From NCBI GenBank assembly GCA_013152845.1, contig JAADFM010000166.1:1-15670 (forward strand): a DNA stretch of 15,670 nucleotides, written 5' to 3'. Of the stretch, positions 6,483 to 12,949 are shown one piece after another. Source of the stretch: Methanobacteriota archaeon. GTDB taxonomy: Archaea; Hydrothermarchaeota; Hydrothermarchaeia; Hydrothermarchaeales; JAADFM01. A model generated the notes under the pieces. That model worked only from the letters and a program-made list of their open reading frames with translations. It searched no databases and had not been told where the DNA came from. A program made the translations under genes and the position numbers. Positions within the stretch are counted from its first letter, which is position 1. Each line of letters starts with the position of its first letter.

Positions 6483-7889
6483 CTATCCCTCCAGGTACTT
6501 CCTGAAGGTGCGCCCGGCAGCCCAGGTCATCACCCCGGCCCACAGGAGCATGAACAGCACCATCACCACCACTGCCGGGATGTAGCCTCCCAGCATCTTG
6601 GGCAGATAGACGCTGTAGATGTTGCCGGTCCCGTAGGGGTTGATGACGGTGTTGAAGAGCTCGGAGTTCCTCAAGGGGAACAGCCAGGCCGTGCTGGTGA
6701 TGAGGACCAGAAGGGCTATCCATATCTTGACCTGGCCCTCGGCCGTCCTCCACAGGCTGTCGCTGACACAGGCGCCGTTGATGGCCATTCCGATCCCGAA
6801 GAAGATGCCGCCCAGGATTATCCCGAATCCCGCCGGGCTCACGCCGAATATCTCGCCATAGGCGATGTTGGGGTTCACCGTGGCGATGAGCTTGAAGGGC
6901 AGGAACCCTATTATCAGCAGGATGTAGAGCAGGGTCATGGCCCTGGTCATCTCCGCAAACCCGCTGAGGAAGGGCTCCCTGTAGGCATGGGCAAAACACA
7001 TCCCTCCACGCTCCATCGCCACACCGGTGAGCATGCATGCGAAGATCAGGACTGCCGCATGGGGGAATCCCATGGACGCCAAGTTCCACAGACCGAATCC
7101 GACCAGCCCCAGGACGATGAGTGCCACATAGGGCTGATACCTCAGTCCCCAGTGCTCGCCACCGTCGAGGTTCTCGGGGTTCTTAGGCCAGATGGTCCTG
7201 GTCTTTTCGAAATGGCACAGAGGCCTGTACTTGGCCCCGTCAAAGGGCGCCTGCTGCTCGAACCGCTTCTGTTCAAGATATCTCAACAAGACTGCCCCGA
7301 AATAGGAGCCGATGACCATGCCGACCACCATCAGCATCCCCTGGAAGGACAGGGTCCCGATGTTGGTGGTGCTGACGATGGGGCAGCCGTACATGAAGAC
7401 CGCACCTATCCCCATCAGCAGTCCGCCGGCCACCGCGAAGATGTACTCTATCCTGTCCCTGGGCACCTTCACGGCGAACTCCTTGGAGAGCAGGGCTGCC
7501 ACCAGGCCTCCCAGGAGGATACCCAGCATGGTATTCACGGTGGGCTCCAGGAGGGGGTTGGGCCACATCCTGAAGAAGTTCGTCTCACCGGTGAACCAGT
7601 GGTACCCCTCAAAACCAGGGAAGCTGGGGACACCCATGAAATCATCTATAATCCCGCCGAGTTCCCGCAGGCCCACGAAGGTGCCGATAGGCCTCGCCAT
7701 GTCGTAGGGGTTGCCGCCAGTGGCAATATCCGAGAGGGCCCAGATGCCTATCCCATAGGCCAGTATGTTCGAGACCGCCATGAAGATGGCGGCTATCCAG
7801 TAGGGCCATTTGTCCACCATGTAGGTCCTCCACCAGCCCCTGAGGTAGGCCTTAAGACCCACGTCCATCTCAAATCCAGTATTCGTCAT
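6483..7889 (-). CDS. YeeE/YedE (TsuA-type) sulfur-compound transporter, fused two-half form
   Basis: 468 residues, a polytopic membrane protein made of two YeeE/YedE halves. Conserved cysteines lie in the family motifs: MYGCPIVSTTNIG (Cys169) in the first half, RGGMCFAHAYR (Cys298) and NGACVSDSLWR (Cys374) in the second. Bacterial YeeE/TsuA imports thiosulfate through such cysteines. A cytoplasmic or external loop (~205-255) joins the halves. ATG 7889 is chosen because GGAGGT lies at the right distance; the in-frame GTG at 7907 is upstream of that ribosome site. The neighbours are TusA, DsrE and an exported rhodanese, the set expected for import and relay of sulfane sulfur. The substrate (thiosulfate, polysulfide or another) cannot be told from sequence. 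Confidence 0.9.
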   Translation of the reverse strand: MTNTGFEMDVGLKAYLRGWWRTYMVDKWPYWIAAIFMAVSNILAYGIGIWALSDIATGGNPYDMARPIGTFVGLRELGGIIDDFMGVPSFPGFEGYHWFTGETNFFRMWPNPLLEPTVNTMLGILLGGLVAALLSKEFAVKVPRDRIEYIFAVAGGLLMGIGAVFMYGCPIVSTTNIGTLSFQGMLMVVGMVIGSYFGAVLLRYLEQKRFEQQAPFDGAKYRPLCHFEKTRTIWPKNPENLDGGEHWGLRYQPYVALIVLGLVGFGLWNLASMGFPHAAVLIFACMLTGVAMERGGMCFAHAYREPFLSGFAEMTRAMTLLYILLIIGFLPFKLIATVNPNIAYGEIFGVSPAGFGIILGGIFFGIGMAINGACVSDSLWRTAEGQVKIWIALLVLITSTAWLFPLRNSELFNTVINPYGTGNIYSVYLPKMLGGYIPAVVVMVLFMLLWAGVMTWAAGRTFRKYLEG

Positions 7890-7890
7890 T

Positions 7891-8481
7891 TCAGCAACCT
7901 CCTGCACCGGGGGGCAGTCCGATAAAGGGTATCACCCCTTGGCCGATGAGATTCCCCGAGTCATCCTTGACGACGATGACAAGCTTCTTGGAACCGACCG
8001 GACCGCCCGGCTTCAGGTTGAAGACGGCACCGCCCTTGATGGACCCGTCCTCTATCTTTATGTCCTTCAAGGAGATTCCCATCCCCTCTATCTCGGGGTC
8101 TTGGATTTCCACGGTGACTTCCCCGGAATAATCAGGGGGCAGTCCGCTGAACTCAAAGGGACAGGTCACACTCCGGCCCTGGGCAACCTGGGCCACGGTT
8201 ATGCCTTCCCTCACCGGGGTCCAGCTGAAGGTCAGCTCCTGGGATATGGCACCCCCGGACTCACCCGGTGTTTCACCGGCCACGCCGGTTTCCCCGGTTG
8301 GGCTACCCGTCGTCTGTGTCCCCCCAGCCTTTGGTAGTTCAACCTGCTGCGGTTGGACCGCCTGGCCCAGCTCCACCAGGGGCTGGTTCAGGGGTGGCAC
8401 GGTAAAGACGACAAAGCTTATCAGGGCCATCAACACCGCAACTTCCGGTCTGGGAAAAGACCATCCGCCTTCGCCTGACAT
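7891..8481 (-). CDS. Membrane-anchored beta-sandwich protein ending in Gly-Gly-Cys; possible SoxY-like carrier
   Basis: 196 residues. One N-terminal membrane helix (~13-31) is followed by a Pro/Thr/Gly-rich linker (~40-80) and a beta-rich domain of about 110 residues with Ig-like sequence (EVTVEIQDPEIEG, KKLVIVVKDDSGNLIGQGVI). The chain ends LPPGAGGC, so the last residue is a cysteine on a flexible Gly/Pro arm; Cys107 is the only other cysteine. The family is not recognised. Known SoxY proteins are extracytoplasmic and carry sulfur on a Cys in a C-terminal GGCGG arm, and this gene sits between TusA and YeeE downstream of an exported rhodanese, so a carrier role is an attractive inference. Caution: GGA GGT is also the Shine-Dalgarno of yeeE. 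ATG 8481 (after AGGTGA) is preferred over GTG 8490. Confidence 0.75.
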   Translation of the reverse strand: MSGEGGWSFPRPEVAVLMALISFVVFTVPPLNQPLVELGQAVQPQQVELPKAGGTQTTGSPTGETGVAGETPGESGGAISQELTFSWTPVREGITVAQVAQGRSVTCPFEFSGLPPDYSGEVTVEIQDPEIEGMGISLKDIKIEDGSIKGGAVFNLKPGGPVGSKKLVIVVKDDSGNLIGQGVIPFIGLPPGAGGC

Positions 8482-8486
8482 CAGCT

Positions 8487-8729
8487 TCACCTTTTAATCC
8501 AGAAGTAGTAGTTTCCCTCCCGCTGTTCCATCTTAGCCAGTTCACAGCCCATCCTCTCACAGAGGTCCCGGATGTTGCCCTTGGCACTGCTGTCCGATGC
8601 CTTTATGAGCAGCACCTGCCCCTTTTTGAGGTTCTTCAGGGCGCTCATGGTCCTGAGCATGGGCTGCGGGCAGACTAGGCCCACGCAATCCACTTCTATG
8701 TCGACCTTGATTCCTTCTTCGTCTGACAT
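8487..8729 (-). CDS. tusA: TusA-family sulfur carrier protein, copy 1
   Basis: 80 residues with the hallmark DCVGLVCPQPMLRT: Cys20 of the CPxP motif carries persulfide sulfur at the start of helix 1. The rest follows the two-layer TusA fold (KKGQVLLIKASDSSAKGNIRDLCERMGCEL). Cys15, 57 and 62 are additional. ATG 8729 is chosen because AAGGAGGATG sits about eight bases upstream; longer upstream readings have no family match. It lies between the rhodanese and YeeE genes, matching the known functional pairing of YeeE with TusA-type proteins, and should pass sulfur to the DsrE-like protein downstream. It differs clearly from the second TusA at 11184. Confidence 0.92.
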   Translation of the reverse strand: MSDEEGIKVDIEVDCVGLVCPQPMLRTMSALKNLKKGQVLLIKASDSSAKGNIRDLCERMGCELAKMEQREGNYYFWIKR

Positions 8730-8761
8730 CCTTTTCATCCTCCTTGAAAGTTCTAGAAGGG

Positions 8762-8790
8762 TAGGGGGTCGGAGGTGAGAGAACCCCCTA
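8762..8790 (-). repeat. Hairpin at the rhodanese stop codon, between rhodanese and tusA
   Basis: Arms TAGGGGGT (8762-8769) and ACCCCCTA (8783-8790) are perfect inverse complements around a 13-base loop. One arm includes the TAG stop of the rhodanese gene. No T-run follows, so it is more likely an RNA-processing or stability element, or a partial attenuator, than a terminator. Confidence 0.4.
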
Positions 8791-10053
8791 ACTCCTCCTA
8801 GCCACGGCCACAACTATGGCCAAGATAGCCAGGACGTAGGCACCGAAGACCTGGCCCCGGCCTGCCTTTTCTGCGGCAACCGTATTGGCTGCCTCCAGGG
8901 CATTCTGGGCGGCCGACAGGGATTCCTCAATCTGAGGAGATATCTCCTGTGTAGCGGCCTGGATTGCCTCTCCTTTGGTTTCCTCTGCAACCTTTTTGGC
9001 TTCCTCAACGCCGGCCTTGGCTTCGTCAACGCCTGCCTTAGCCTCCTCGACGCCGACCAGGGCCTGGGTGGCAAGGGACTGGACGTCCTTTATCTTCTTG
9101 ACCTCCTTGTTCAGGGCAGCAAAGTTATACCACTGCTCGTTCTCGATGGGCGTGTCCTGCCTGCTGCCCCAGACCCTCCAGGAATCGTCGTAGATCTTGA
9201 TCCTGTCGGCATCATATCCCAGAAGCCTCAGGACAAAATAGGTGTAACTGGTCCTGGTCGCAGTCTGGCAGTGGAGTACGAGGTCCTTGTCCTTGGGCAC
9301 ATCGGCATAGTTTTTAAGGAGGTCGTCGACCGGTAACAGCTGCCAGGTCGTTCTATTGTAAAGAGTATGCTTTGTGTCGATGTTGTGCGCCCCTGGTATA
9401 TGGCCGCACCTTATTGCCTTGCAGTCCTTGCCGCTGTATTCCTTCGGGGTCCTGACATCGATGACATAGACACTCGGGCTATTGTAGTTCTTGATGAGCC
9501 AGTCGGTACTTACTATTCTGTCGCTGTGGGTATTCAGGTTGAAGGTCGTCGGCGGGCGGGTCTCGACACCTGTTTTGACCTCGTTTCCTTCCCTGACCCA
9601 TTCATCGATACCGCCTGGATAGAACTTCACGTTCTTTGCCCCTAGGTATTCGAGAATCCAGTAGGCTACCGTGAAATGGTAGGGCTTCTTCTCCAGGGCA
9701 CCATAGACAATGATCTCATTGGTATCGCTTATCCCGGCATCACCCAGCAGTGCCGCATCCTCGGCAGTAACGGTATAGACCCTGGCCGTGCTGTCCCTCA
9801 GGACCTTCCAGGCCTTCCCACCCAGATTTACAGCCCCGGGAATGTGACCTTCCTCATAGTCCGCGGCATCCCTTACATCCAAAAGCACGGTATTCGGGTC
9901 ATTTAGCTTGGACTTCACGTAATCTGTCGTGGCAAGAACACTCGGGTTCGGGTATTCCGCCGCCTGCACGGTGGGAGCGAGGGCCAAAACCAAAATCACT
10001 GCCACCAGCAGTGGTCCTCCCTTCCCCCAACTAGCCGTTTTTCCTTTTTCCAT
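8788..10053 (-). CDS. Exported tandem-rhodanese protein with coiled coil and C-terminal membrane anchor
   Basis: 421 residues. A signal peptide (~12-32, ending VQAA) is followed by two rhodanese domains. Domain 1 (~38-160; LLDVRDAADYEEGHIPGAVNL) has Gly118 where the catalytic Cys belongs, so it is inactive. Domain 2 (~180-305; VIDVRTPKEYSG, GHIPGAHN) has Cys262 in LHCQTATRTSY and should be active. This matches the layout of thiosulfate/3-mercaptopyruvate sulfurtransferases with a dead first domain. Residues ~313-397 form an Ala/Glu/Lys coiled coil with repeated AKAGVxEAK units, then a membrane helix (~401-417) and RRS. The enzyme is thus held outside the membrane on a stalk. It heads the operon with TusA and YeeE, GGGGTGA precedes the ATG, and a strong TATA box lies upstream. 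Inference: prepares sulfane sulfur for uptake. Confidence 0.9.
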   Translation of the reverse strand: MEKGKTASWGKGGPLLVAVILVLALAPTVQAAEYPNPSVLATTDYVKSKLNDPNTVLLDVRDAADYEEGHIPGAVNLGGKAWKVLRDSTARVYTVTAEDAALLGDAGISDTNEIIVYGALEKKPYHFTVAYWILEYLGAKNVKFYPGGIDEWVREGNEVKTGVETRPPTTFNLNTHSDRIVSTDWLIKNYNSPSVYVIDVRTPKEYSGKDCKAIRCGHIPGAHNIDTKHTLYNRTTWQLLPVDDLLKNYADVPKDKDLVLHCQTATRTSYTYFVLRLLGYDADRIKIYDDSWRVWGSRQDTPIENEQWYNFAALNKEVKKIKDVQSLATQALVGVEEAKAGVDEAKAGVEEAKKVAEETKGEAIQAATQEISPQIEESLSAAQNALEAANTVAAEKAGRGQVFGAYVLAILAIVVAVARRS

Positions 10054-10102
10054 GATTATTCACCCCTTGCATTTTCATTACAGGGTTAATATTATTCAAA
10101 AG

Positions 10103-10131
10103 TATATATATTTTTCGAAAGCGATTTCGAA
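10103..10131 (-). promoter_or_regulatory. Promoter and putative operator of the rhodanese-TusA-YeeE-Dsr operon
   Basis: On the minus strand CTTTCGAAAAA runs straight into TATATATAC, giving a BRE-like element plus TATA box. The ATG at 10053 is about 50 bases downstream, leaving a leader of about 27 bases with a Shine-Dalgarno. Positions 10114-10131 form a dyad TTCGAAA-GCGA-TTTCGAA. The 10111-10131 block matches 12870-12890, upstream of the LysR-type gene, at 17 of 21 positions. Confidence 0.65.
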
Positions 10132-10153
10132 TTTTCCGAATAGTTGCGGAAAA
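10132..10153. repeat. Inverted repeat TTTTCCG-N8-CGGAAAA
   Basis: A perfect 7-bp dyad directly beside the TTCGAAA dyad at 10114-10131 and upstream of the rhodanese promoter. It is a candidate second regulator site, or part of the 3' region of the yeeE half gene ending at 10183. Confidence 0.4.
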
Positions 10154-10164
10154 TAATATCACTC

Positions 10165-10181
10165 TTTCGCTTTGAGCGAAA
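10165..10181. repeat. Inverted repeat TTTCGC-N5-GCGAAA after the split yeeE operon
   Basis: A perfect 6-bp dyad one base beyond the stop codon of the yeeE second half. On the minus strand it is followed within about 15 bases by ATTATTTTCC. It may be a terminator hairpin, a further operator-like site of the same TTTCG type as its neighbours, or both. Confidence 0.4.
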
Positions 10182-10182
10182 T

Positions 10183-10710
10183 CTACCTGCCCAAGACCCG
10201 GTAGAGGCCCAGGTACACCATGGAGAGGAGGGCCACCAGGTACCAGGGCGAGATGCCGAGGGTCTGGGGGAGGGTCACATTACCCAGGGATGTGGGGTTT
10301 ATCAGGTTGTCCAAAAAGAACCCGTAGACCTCTGCGAAGGTTCCAATCCCGATGAGCATGCCGGAGAGGGCTATCACGGCATTGGTGTTCCCCTCGCCTA
10401 TCCTGAAGAGGGTCCCGGAGGCGCACCCCCCAGCAAGGACCATCCCGACCCCGAATATCAGTCCCCCGAGGACGTTGTGGAGGCCCGCCTCCTTGACATA
10501 GGGGAAGTTCCCGGGGGGTATGACCCCGGTCGCACCTCCCAGATAGAAGAGGACCATGGTGGAAAAGAGGAGGAAAAGGAAACCCCGGGTGAGGTAAAAA
10601 TACCTGTTCACAAAGATGCTCCTGAAGGCGCATGTGAGGCAGAACTGGCCCCGCTGGAGGACCAAACCCACAAGGACCCCGAAGACGAGGCCCGCAAGCT
10701 CTTCCATCAT
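10183..10710 (-). CDS. YeeE/YedE transporter, second half as a separate protein (set 2)
   Basis: 175 residues, hydrophobic throughout. It carries the second-half family motifs RGQFCLTCAFR (Cys24, Cys27) and AGGCASGTLFRIGEG (Cys96). ATG 10710 overlaps the stop of the first-half gene by four bases (ATGA), so the two halves are almost surely made together and assemble as a heterodimer equivalent to the fused protein at 6483-7889. The extra Cys27, three residues after the conserved one, is not in the other sets. This is the last gene of the LysR/V4R/TusA/YeeE operon; no Dsr-type genes follow here. Confidence 0.88.
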   Translation of the reverse strand: MMEELAGLVFGVLVGLVLQRGQFCLTCAFRSIFVNRYFYLTRGFLFLLFSTMVLFYLGGATGVIPPGNFPYVKEAGLHNVLGGLIFGVGMVLAGGCASGTLFRIGEGNTNAVIALSGMLIGIGTFAEVYGFFLDNLINPTSLGNVTLPQTLGISPWYLVALLSMVYLGLYRVLGR

Positions 10711-11177
10711 AATACCCTCAGCAGAACCTTTGTCCCGATATATGAGCCCACAAATATCGAGATAAAGGCCAGAAAGCTCGACAGGGCCAGCATGGGGACC
10801 CCCGAGATTATATGCCCTATGTTACACCCAAAGGCGAGTCTTGCGCCGAATCCCATCAGCAGTCCTCCCACGAATACCTGGAGGTACCGCTCCTTTTTCC
10901 GCGGGACCCTTATCTTGAAGTCCCTGCTCAACACCGCCCCTATGAAGGCCCCGAGGACGATACCCAAATCCAGGAACACCCTCCAGTCGAGGGAGGGGGG
11001 ATACCTCTGGAAATACAGGTTTCCCTGGACGTGCCCCGGAAAGAACAGGTTTTCAAGATAGGCGGTAAAATGGGCCTCCCCGGTGGTAATGCTCCAGGGT
11101 TTTCCCAGGGAGGCGTATATGAAAAGGTTCAGACAGGCCAAAAGGACAGCGGACTGCCATGGAAGTAGGTACCTCAT
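10707..11177 (-). CDS. YeeE/YedE transporter, first half as a separate protein (set 2)
   Basis: 156 residues with membrane helices and the first-half motif FGCNIGHIISG (Cys118), the classical YeeE GCNIGH form. Preceding family features include LGAFIGAVLSRDFKIRVPRKKERYLQVFVGGLLMGFGARLAFGC. The matching second half overlaps it downstream. Cys118 corresponds to the first conserved cysteine of bacterial YeeE/TsuA. ATG 11177 lies 6 bp after the TusA stop with only a weak ribosome site, so translation is probably coupled. Together with the adjacent TusA this is a complete minimal sulfur importer. Confidence 0.88.
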   Translation of the reverse strand: MRYLLPWQSAVLLACLNLFIYASLGKPWSITTGEAHFTAYLENLFFPGHVQGNLYFQRYPPSLDWRVFLDLGIVLGAFIGAVLSRDFKIRVPRKKERYLQVFVGGLLMGFGARLAFGCNIGHIISGVPMLALSSFLAFISIFVGSYIGTKVLLRVL

Positions 11178-11183
11178 ATCCGC

Positions 11184-11396
11184 TCACACATGGATGATGA
11201 TTTCGAAGTCTGGGCCGTTCTCGTGCATCTCATATTTTTTCTTCTGGGCCTCCATCTCGAAGGGTATGGATTTTTTTGCCGGGGGGTGGTCGGCCAGGAC
11301 CTTCAGGGTGTCGCCTTTCTTCATGGTCTTGAGCTTCCTCACCGTCTCCACCAGGGGCACAGGGCATATCTCGCCTCTAACATCCAGGGTCTCCAC
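11184..11396 (-). CDS. tusA: TusA-family sulfur carrier protein, copy 2
   Basis: 70 residues: [21 protein letters not shown] gives the CPxP motif with Cys11, the only cysteine in the protein, followed by the fold sequence [27 protein letters not shown]. It starts at GTG 11396, immediately after the V4R stop codon with no spacer; AAGGTGG overlaps the end of that gene as the ribosome site. It is paired with the split YeeE downstream. It resembles classical short TusA proteins more closely than copy 1, which is longer and has extra cysteines; the two probably serve different transporters. Confidence 0.92.
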   Translation of the reverse strand: METLDVRGEICPVPLVETVRKLKTMKKGDTLKVLADHPPAKKSIPFEMEAQKKKYEMHENGPDFEIIIHV

Positions 11397-11927
11397 CTAT
11401 TCCACCTTCCCGATGGCCACCTTGTTGCTCCTTCCGTTTTCGAGGATGGTATGGCTTGTCACCGTCATTTCGGTTTTAAATATCTCCCTCAGTATCCCTG
11501 CCAGCATCCCGGCCTCAAAATGATAGAATATGGGTCCGGATTTGACCGTCAGCCCGGAGGGGGCGTCTGCGATGATGGCCTCCATGGAGGGCTCTTCAAA
11601 ATCGATGTCCAGGATTTCGATGCTGCCAAACCCGGTATTTCTGAGGATGATGGAGCACAGCTCATGGACCAGGGTCTTCTTCCCGACGTCATTGAGTTCA
11701 GGAAAATTCTCCAGCACGAGCTGGGAATACCTTATCCCCATATCCTTTCCTATCTCCCTCAGCAGCAGGTCCGAACCGTCACCTATCAGCTTGAACAGTG
11801 TAATTCTCAGGGTGCTCAATGCCTCACTGAACAGCACCGTGCACCTCTCTCCCATCATCAGGGGATTTCCCTCTTCGTCGTCGAGCCATATATACGGGAT
11901 ATTTTTCTTAATGGGACCGACCTCCAT
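11397..11927 (-). CDS. V4R-domain protein, putative small-molecule sensor
   Basis: 176 residues. The C-terminal ~140 residues fit the V4R (4-vinyl reductase-type) fold: a conserved-looking FYHFEAGMLAGILREIFKTEM segment, then strands TVTSHTILENGRSNKVAI. V4R domains bind small hydrophobic ligands or metals and are often sensory parts in archaea and proteobacterial regulators. No DNA-binding domain is visible, so it may act through another protein. Cys29 and a second Cys in HELCSII are present, but the CX(n)C zinc pair seen in some V4R proteins is not obvious. It lies between the LysR-type gene (1 bp gap) and TusA (0 bp gap), so it belongs to the sulfur operon. Domain assignment is by sequence pattern and is moderately sure. 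Confidence 0.62.
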   Translation of the reverse strand: MEVGPIKKNIPYIWLDDEEGNPLMMGERCTVLFSEALSTLRITLFKLIGDGSDLLLREIGKDMGIRYSQLVLENFPELNDVGKKTLVHELCSIILRNTGFGSIEILDIDFEEPSMEAIIADAPSGLTVKSGPIFYHFEAGMLAGILREIFKTEMTVTSHTILENGRSNKVAIGKVE

Positions 11928-11928
11928 T

Positions 11929-12835
11929 TCATACGTTATATTGGCTTACCAGCTCCCGGCCATTTTCCACAAGGTACTCATAGAAATTCTTGATTTCCGG
12001 ATTTTTAATCCCTCTCTTATCGCAGATGACATAGATGGGCCTTCTCTCGGAGAAATCCTCTATCTCCCTTATCCTGAGAAGCCCGCCCTTCTCGTATTTT
12101 TCCGCAAGGATATAGGAGGTAATGGCGGTACCGAGGCCTGCCGAAACCCCGTATATCTGGGAGAAGACATCGTCCACAGAGCACTCTATGGCCAGGTCGG
12201 TATCGCATTTTTCCCTGGAGATGGCATCCTCCAGCTGGTCTGTTAGGCCGTAGGAATGGGAGAGGGTGACCATGGGGTATTCCAGGACATCCCTTATGTA
12301 TATCTTGTCCTTCGATTCCAGCTCATGGCCGGGCGGCAGCAGAAGTACCTGCCTGTCCATTCCAATCTCCTCAAAGACGTATTTCTCGCTGTCGGGGGTC
12401 GAGGAGATGTATCCCGCCAGTATCAGATTCACGTCGTTTCTGTTCAGGAGGTCAAAGCACCTCCTCTCCCCGCCGAGCAGGGTTGTTATGACGACACCGG
12501 GGTTCTTCTCCTTATATCCCATCTGGAGCTGGGCAATCAGGGGGACCCCCACGCACCCGATGGCGACCTTGATCTCCTTTGTCGTTATGCTCCTTATGAA
12601 CTTCCTGGTCCTTTCGATGTGCTCTTCAAGCTCCTCTATGGCCTCATAGGCGATCTTGCCCTCCGCTGACAGCTCCACCCCCTTGGCCTTTCTGTCCAGC
12701 AATATCGAAAAACTTCTCCACCGAGGATATCTGACTGCTGATGGTACTCACGGACACATCCAGGGTCCTGGCCGCTTTGAGCAGGCTGCCCTCCTTCACC
12801 ACGGTCTTGAGGGTGGCCAGATAGTCGATTCTCAT
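11929..12835 (-). pseudogene. LysR-type regulator gene with a frameshift between DNA-binding and effector domains
   Basis: The N-terminal frame from ATG 12835 encodes a LysR winged helix (LATLKTVVKEGSLLKAARTLDVSVSTISSQISSVEKFFDI). The match then jumps near 12700-12712 to another frame giving LLDRKAKGVELSAEGK and the full effector-binding domain ending SQYNV. Read together the pieces form one LysR protein of about 302 residues, the normal length; alone, neither half is a usual protein. Restoring the family spacing needs about two extra bases near the join, and a TTTTT run lies at 12708-12712. It could be a true disabling mutation, programmed frameshifting or a sequencing error; the rest of the gene shows no decay. 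It heads the V4R/TusA/YeeE operon and has an operator-like site beside its own TATA box, as LysR autoregulators often do. Confidence 0.8.
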
Positions 12836-12861
12836 CTCTCTAATACTAAGCACCCTCTTGA

Positions 12862-12890
12862 CATTTAAGTTTTTCGAAAGACGTTTCAAA
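12862..12890 (-). promoter_or_regulatory. Promoter and putative operator of the LysR-type gene and its operon
   Basis: On the minus strand CTTTCGAAAAA (12870-12880) adjoins a weak TATA-like CTTAAATG (12862-12869), about 30 bases before ATG 12835, so the transcript would be nearly leaderless. The 12870-12890 block aligns without gaps to the element at 10111-10131. The site also lies in the 114-bp divergent gap before the archaemetzincin gene. Confidence 0.5.
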
Positions 12891-12949
12891 AAAGTAGAAA
12901 CCAATCGGCGGAAGGAATATGAGTGATGACCCGGTTTTTATTAACCGAA

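Noticed and set aside
7890..7907. GTG start at 7907 for the fused YeeE
   Set aside because: This codon lies upstream of the Shine-Dalgarno GGAGGT, and the six added residues are encoded through it; ATG 7889 has correct spacing.
6297..7925. Plus-strand open frame of 542 codons opposite the fused yeeE gene
   Set aside because: Its sequence is rich in His, Gln, Asp and Pro with no fold-like pattern. It is the antisense shadow of a GC-rich membrane protein gene whose motifs are clear.
8960..9060. Short repeats in DNA encoding the rhodanese stalk, as a possible CRISPR or tandem-repeat element
   Set aside because: The repeats are in frame and encode a coiled coil; there are no spacers and copies diverge at synonymous sites.
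10144..11061. Plus-strand open frame of 305 codons opposite the split yeeE genes
   Set aside because: Charged low-complexity sequence without recognisable motifs; the minus strand has the ATGA-overlapping YeeE halves.
11929..12904. Treating the LysR region as two genes, a small HTH protein and a separate effector protein
   Set aside because: The first frame has an unnatural Gly/Gln-rich tail, the second starts inside the family linker at a TTG, and together they give one normal-length LysR protein.
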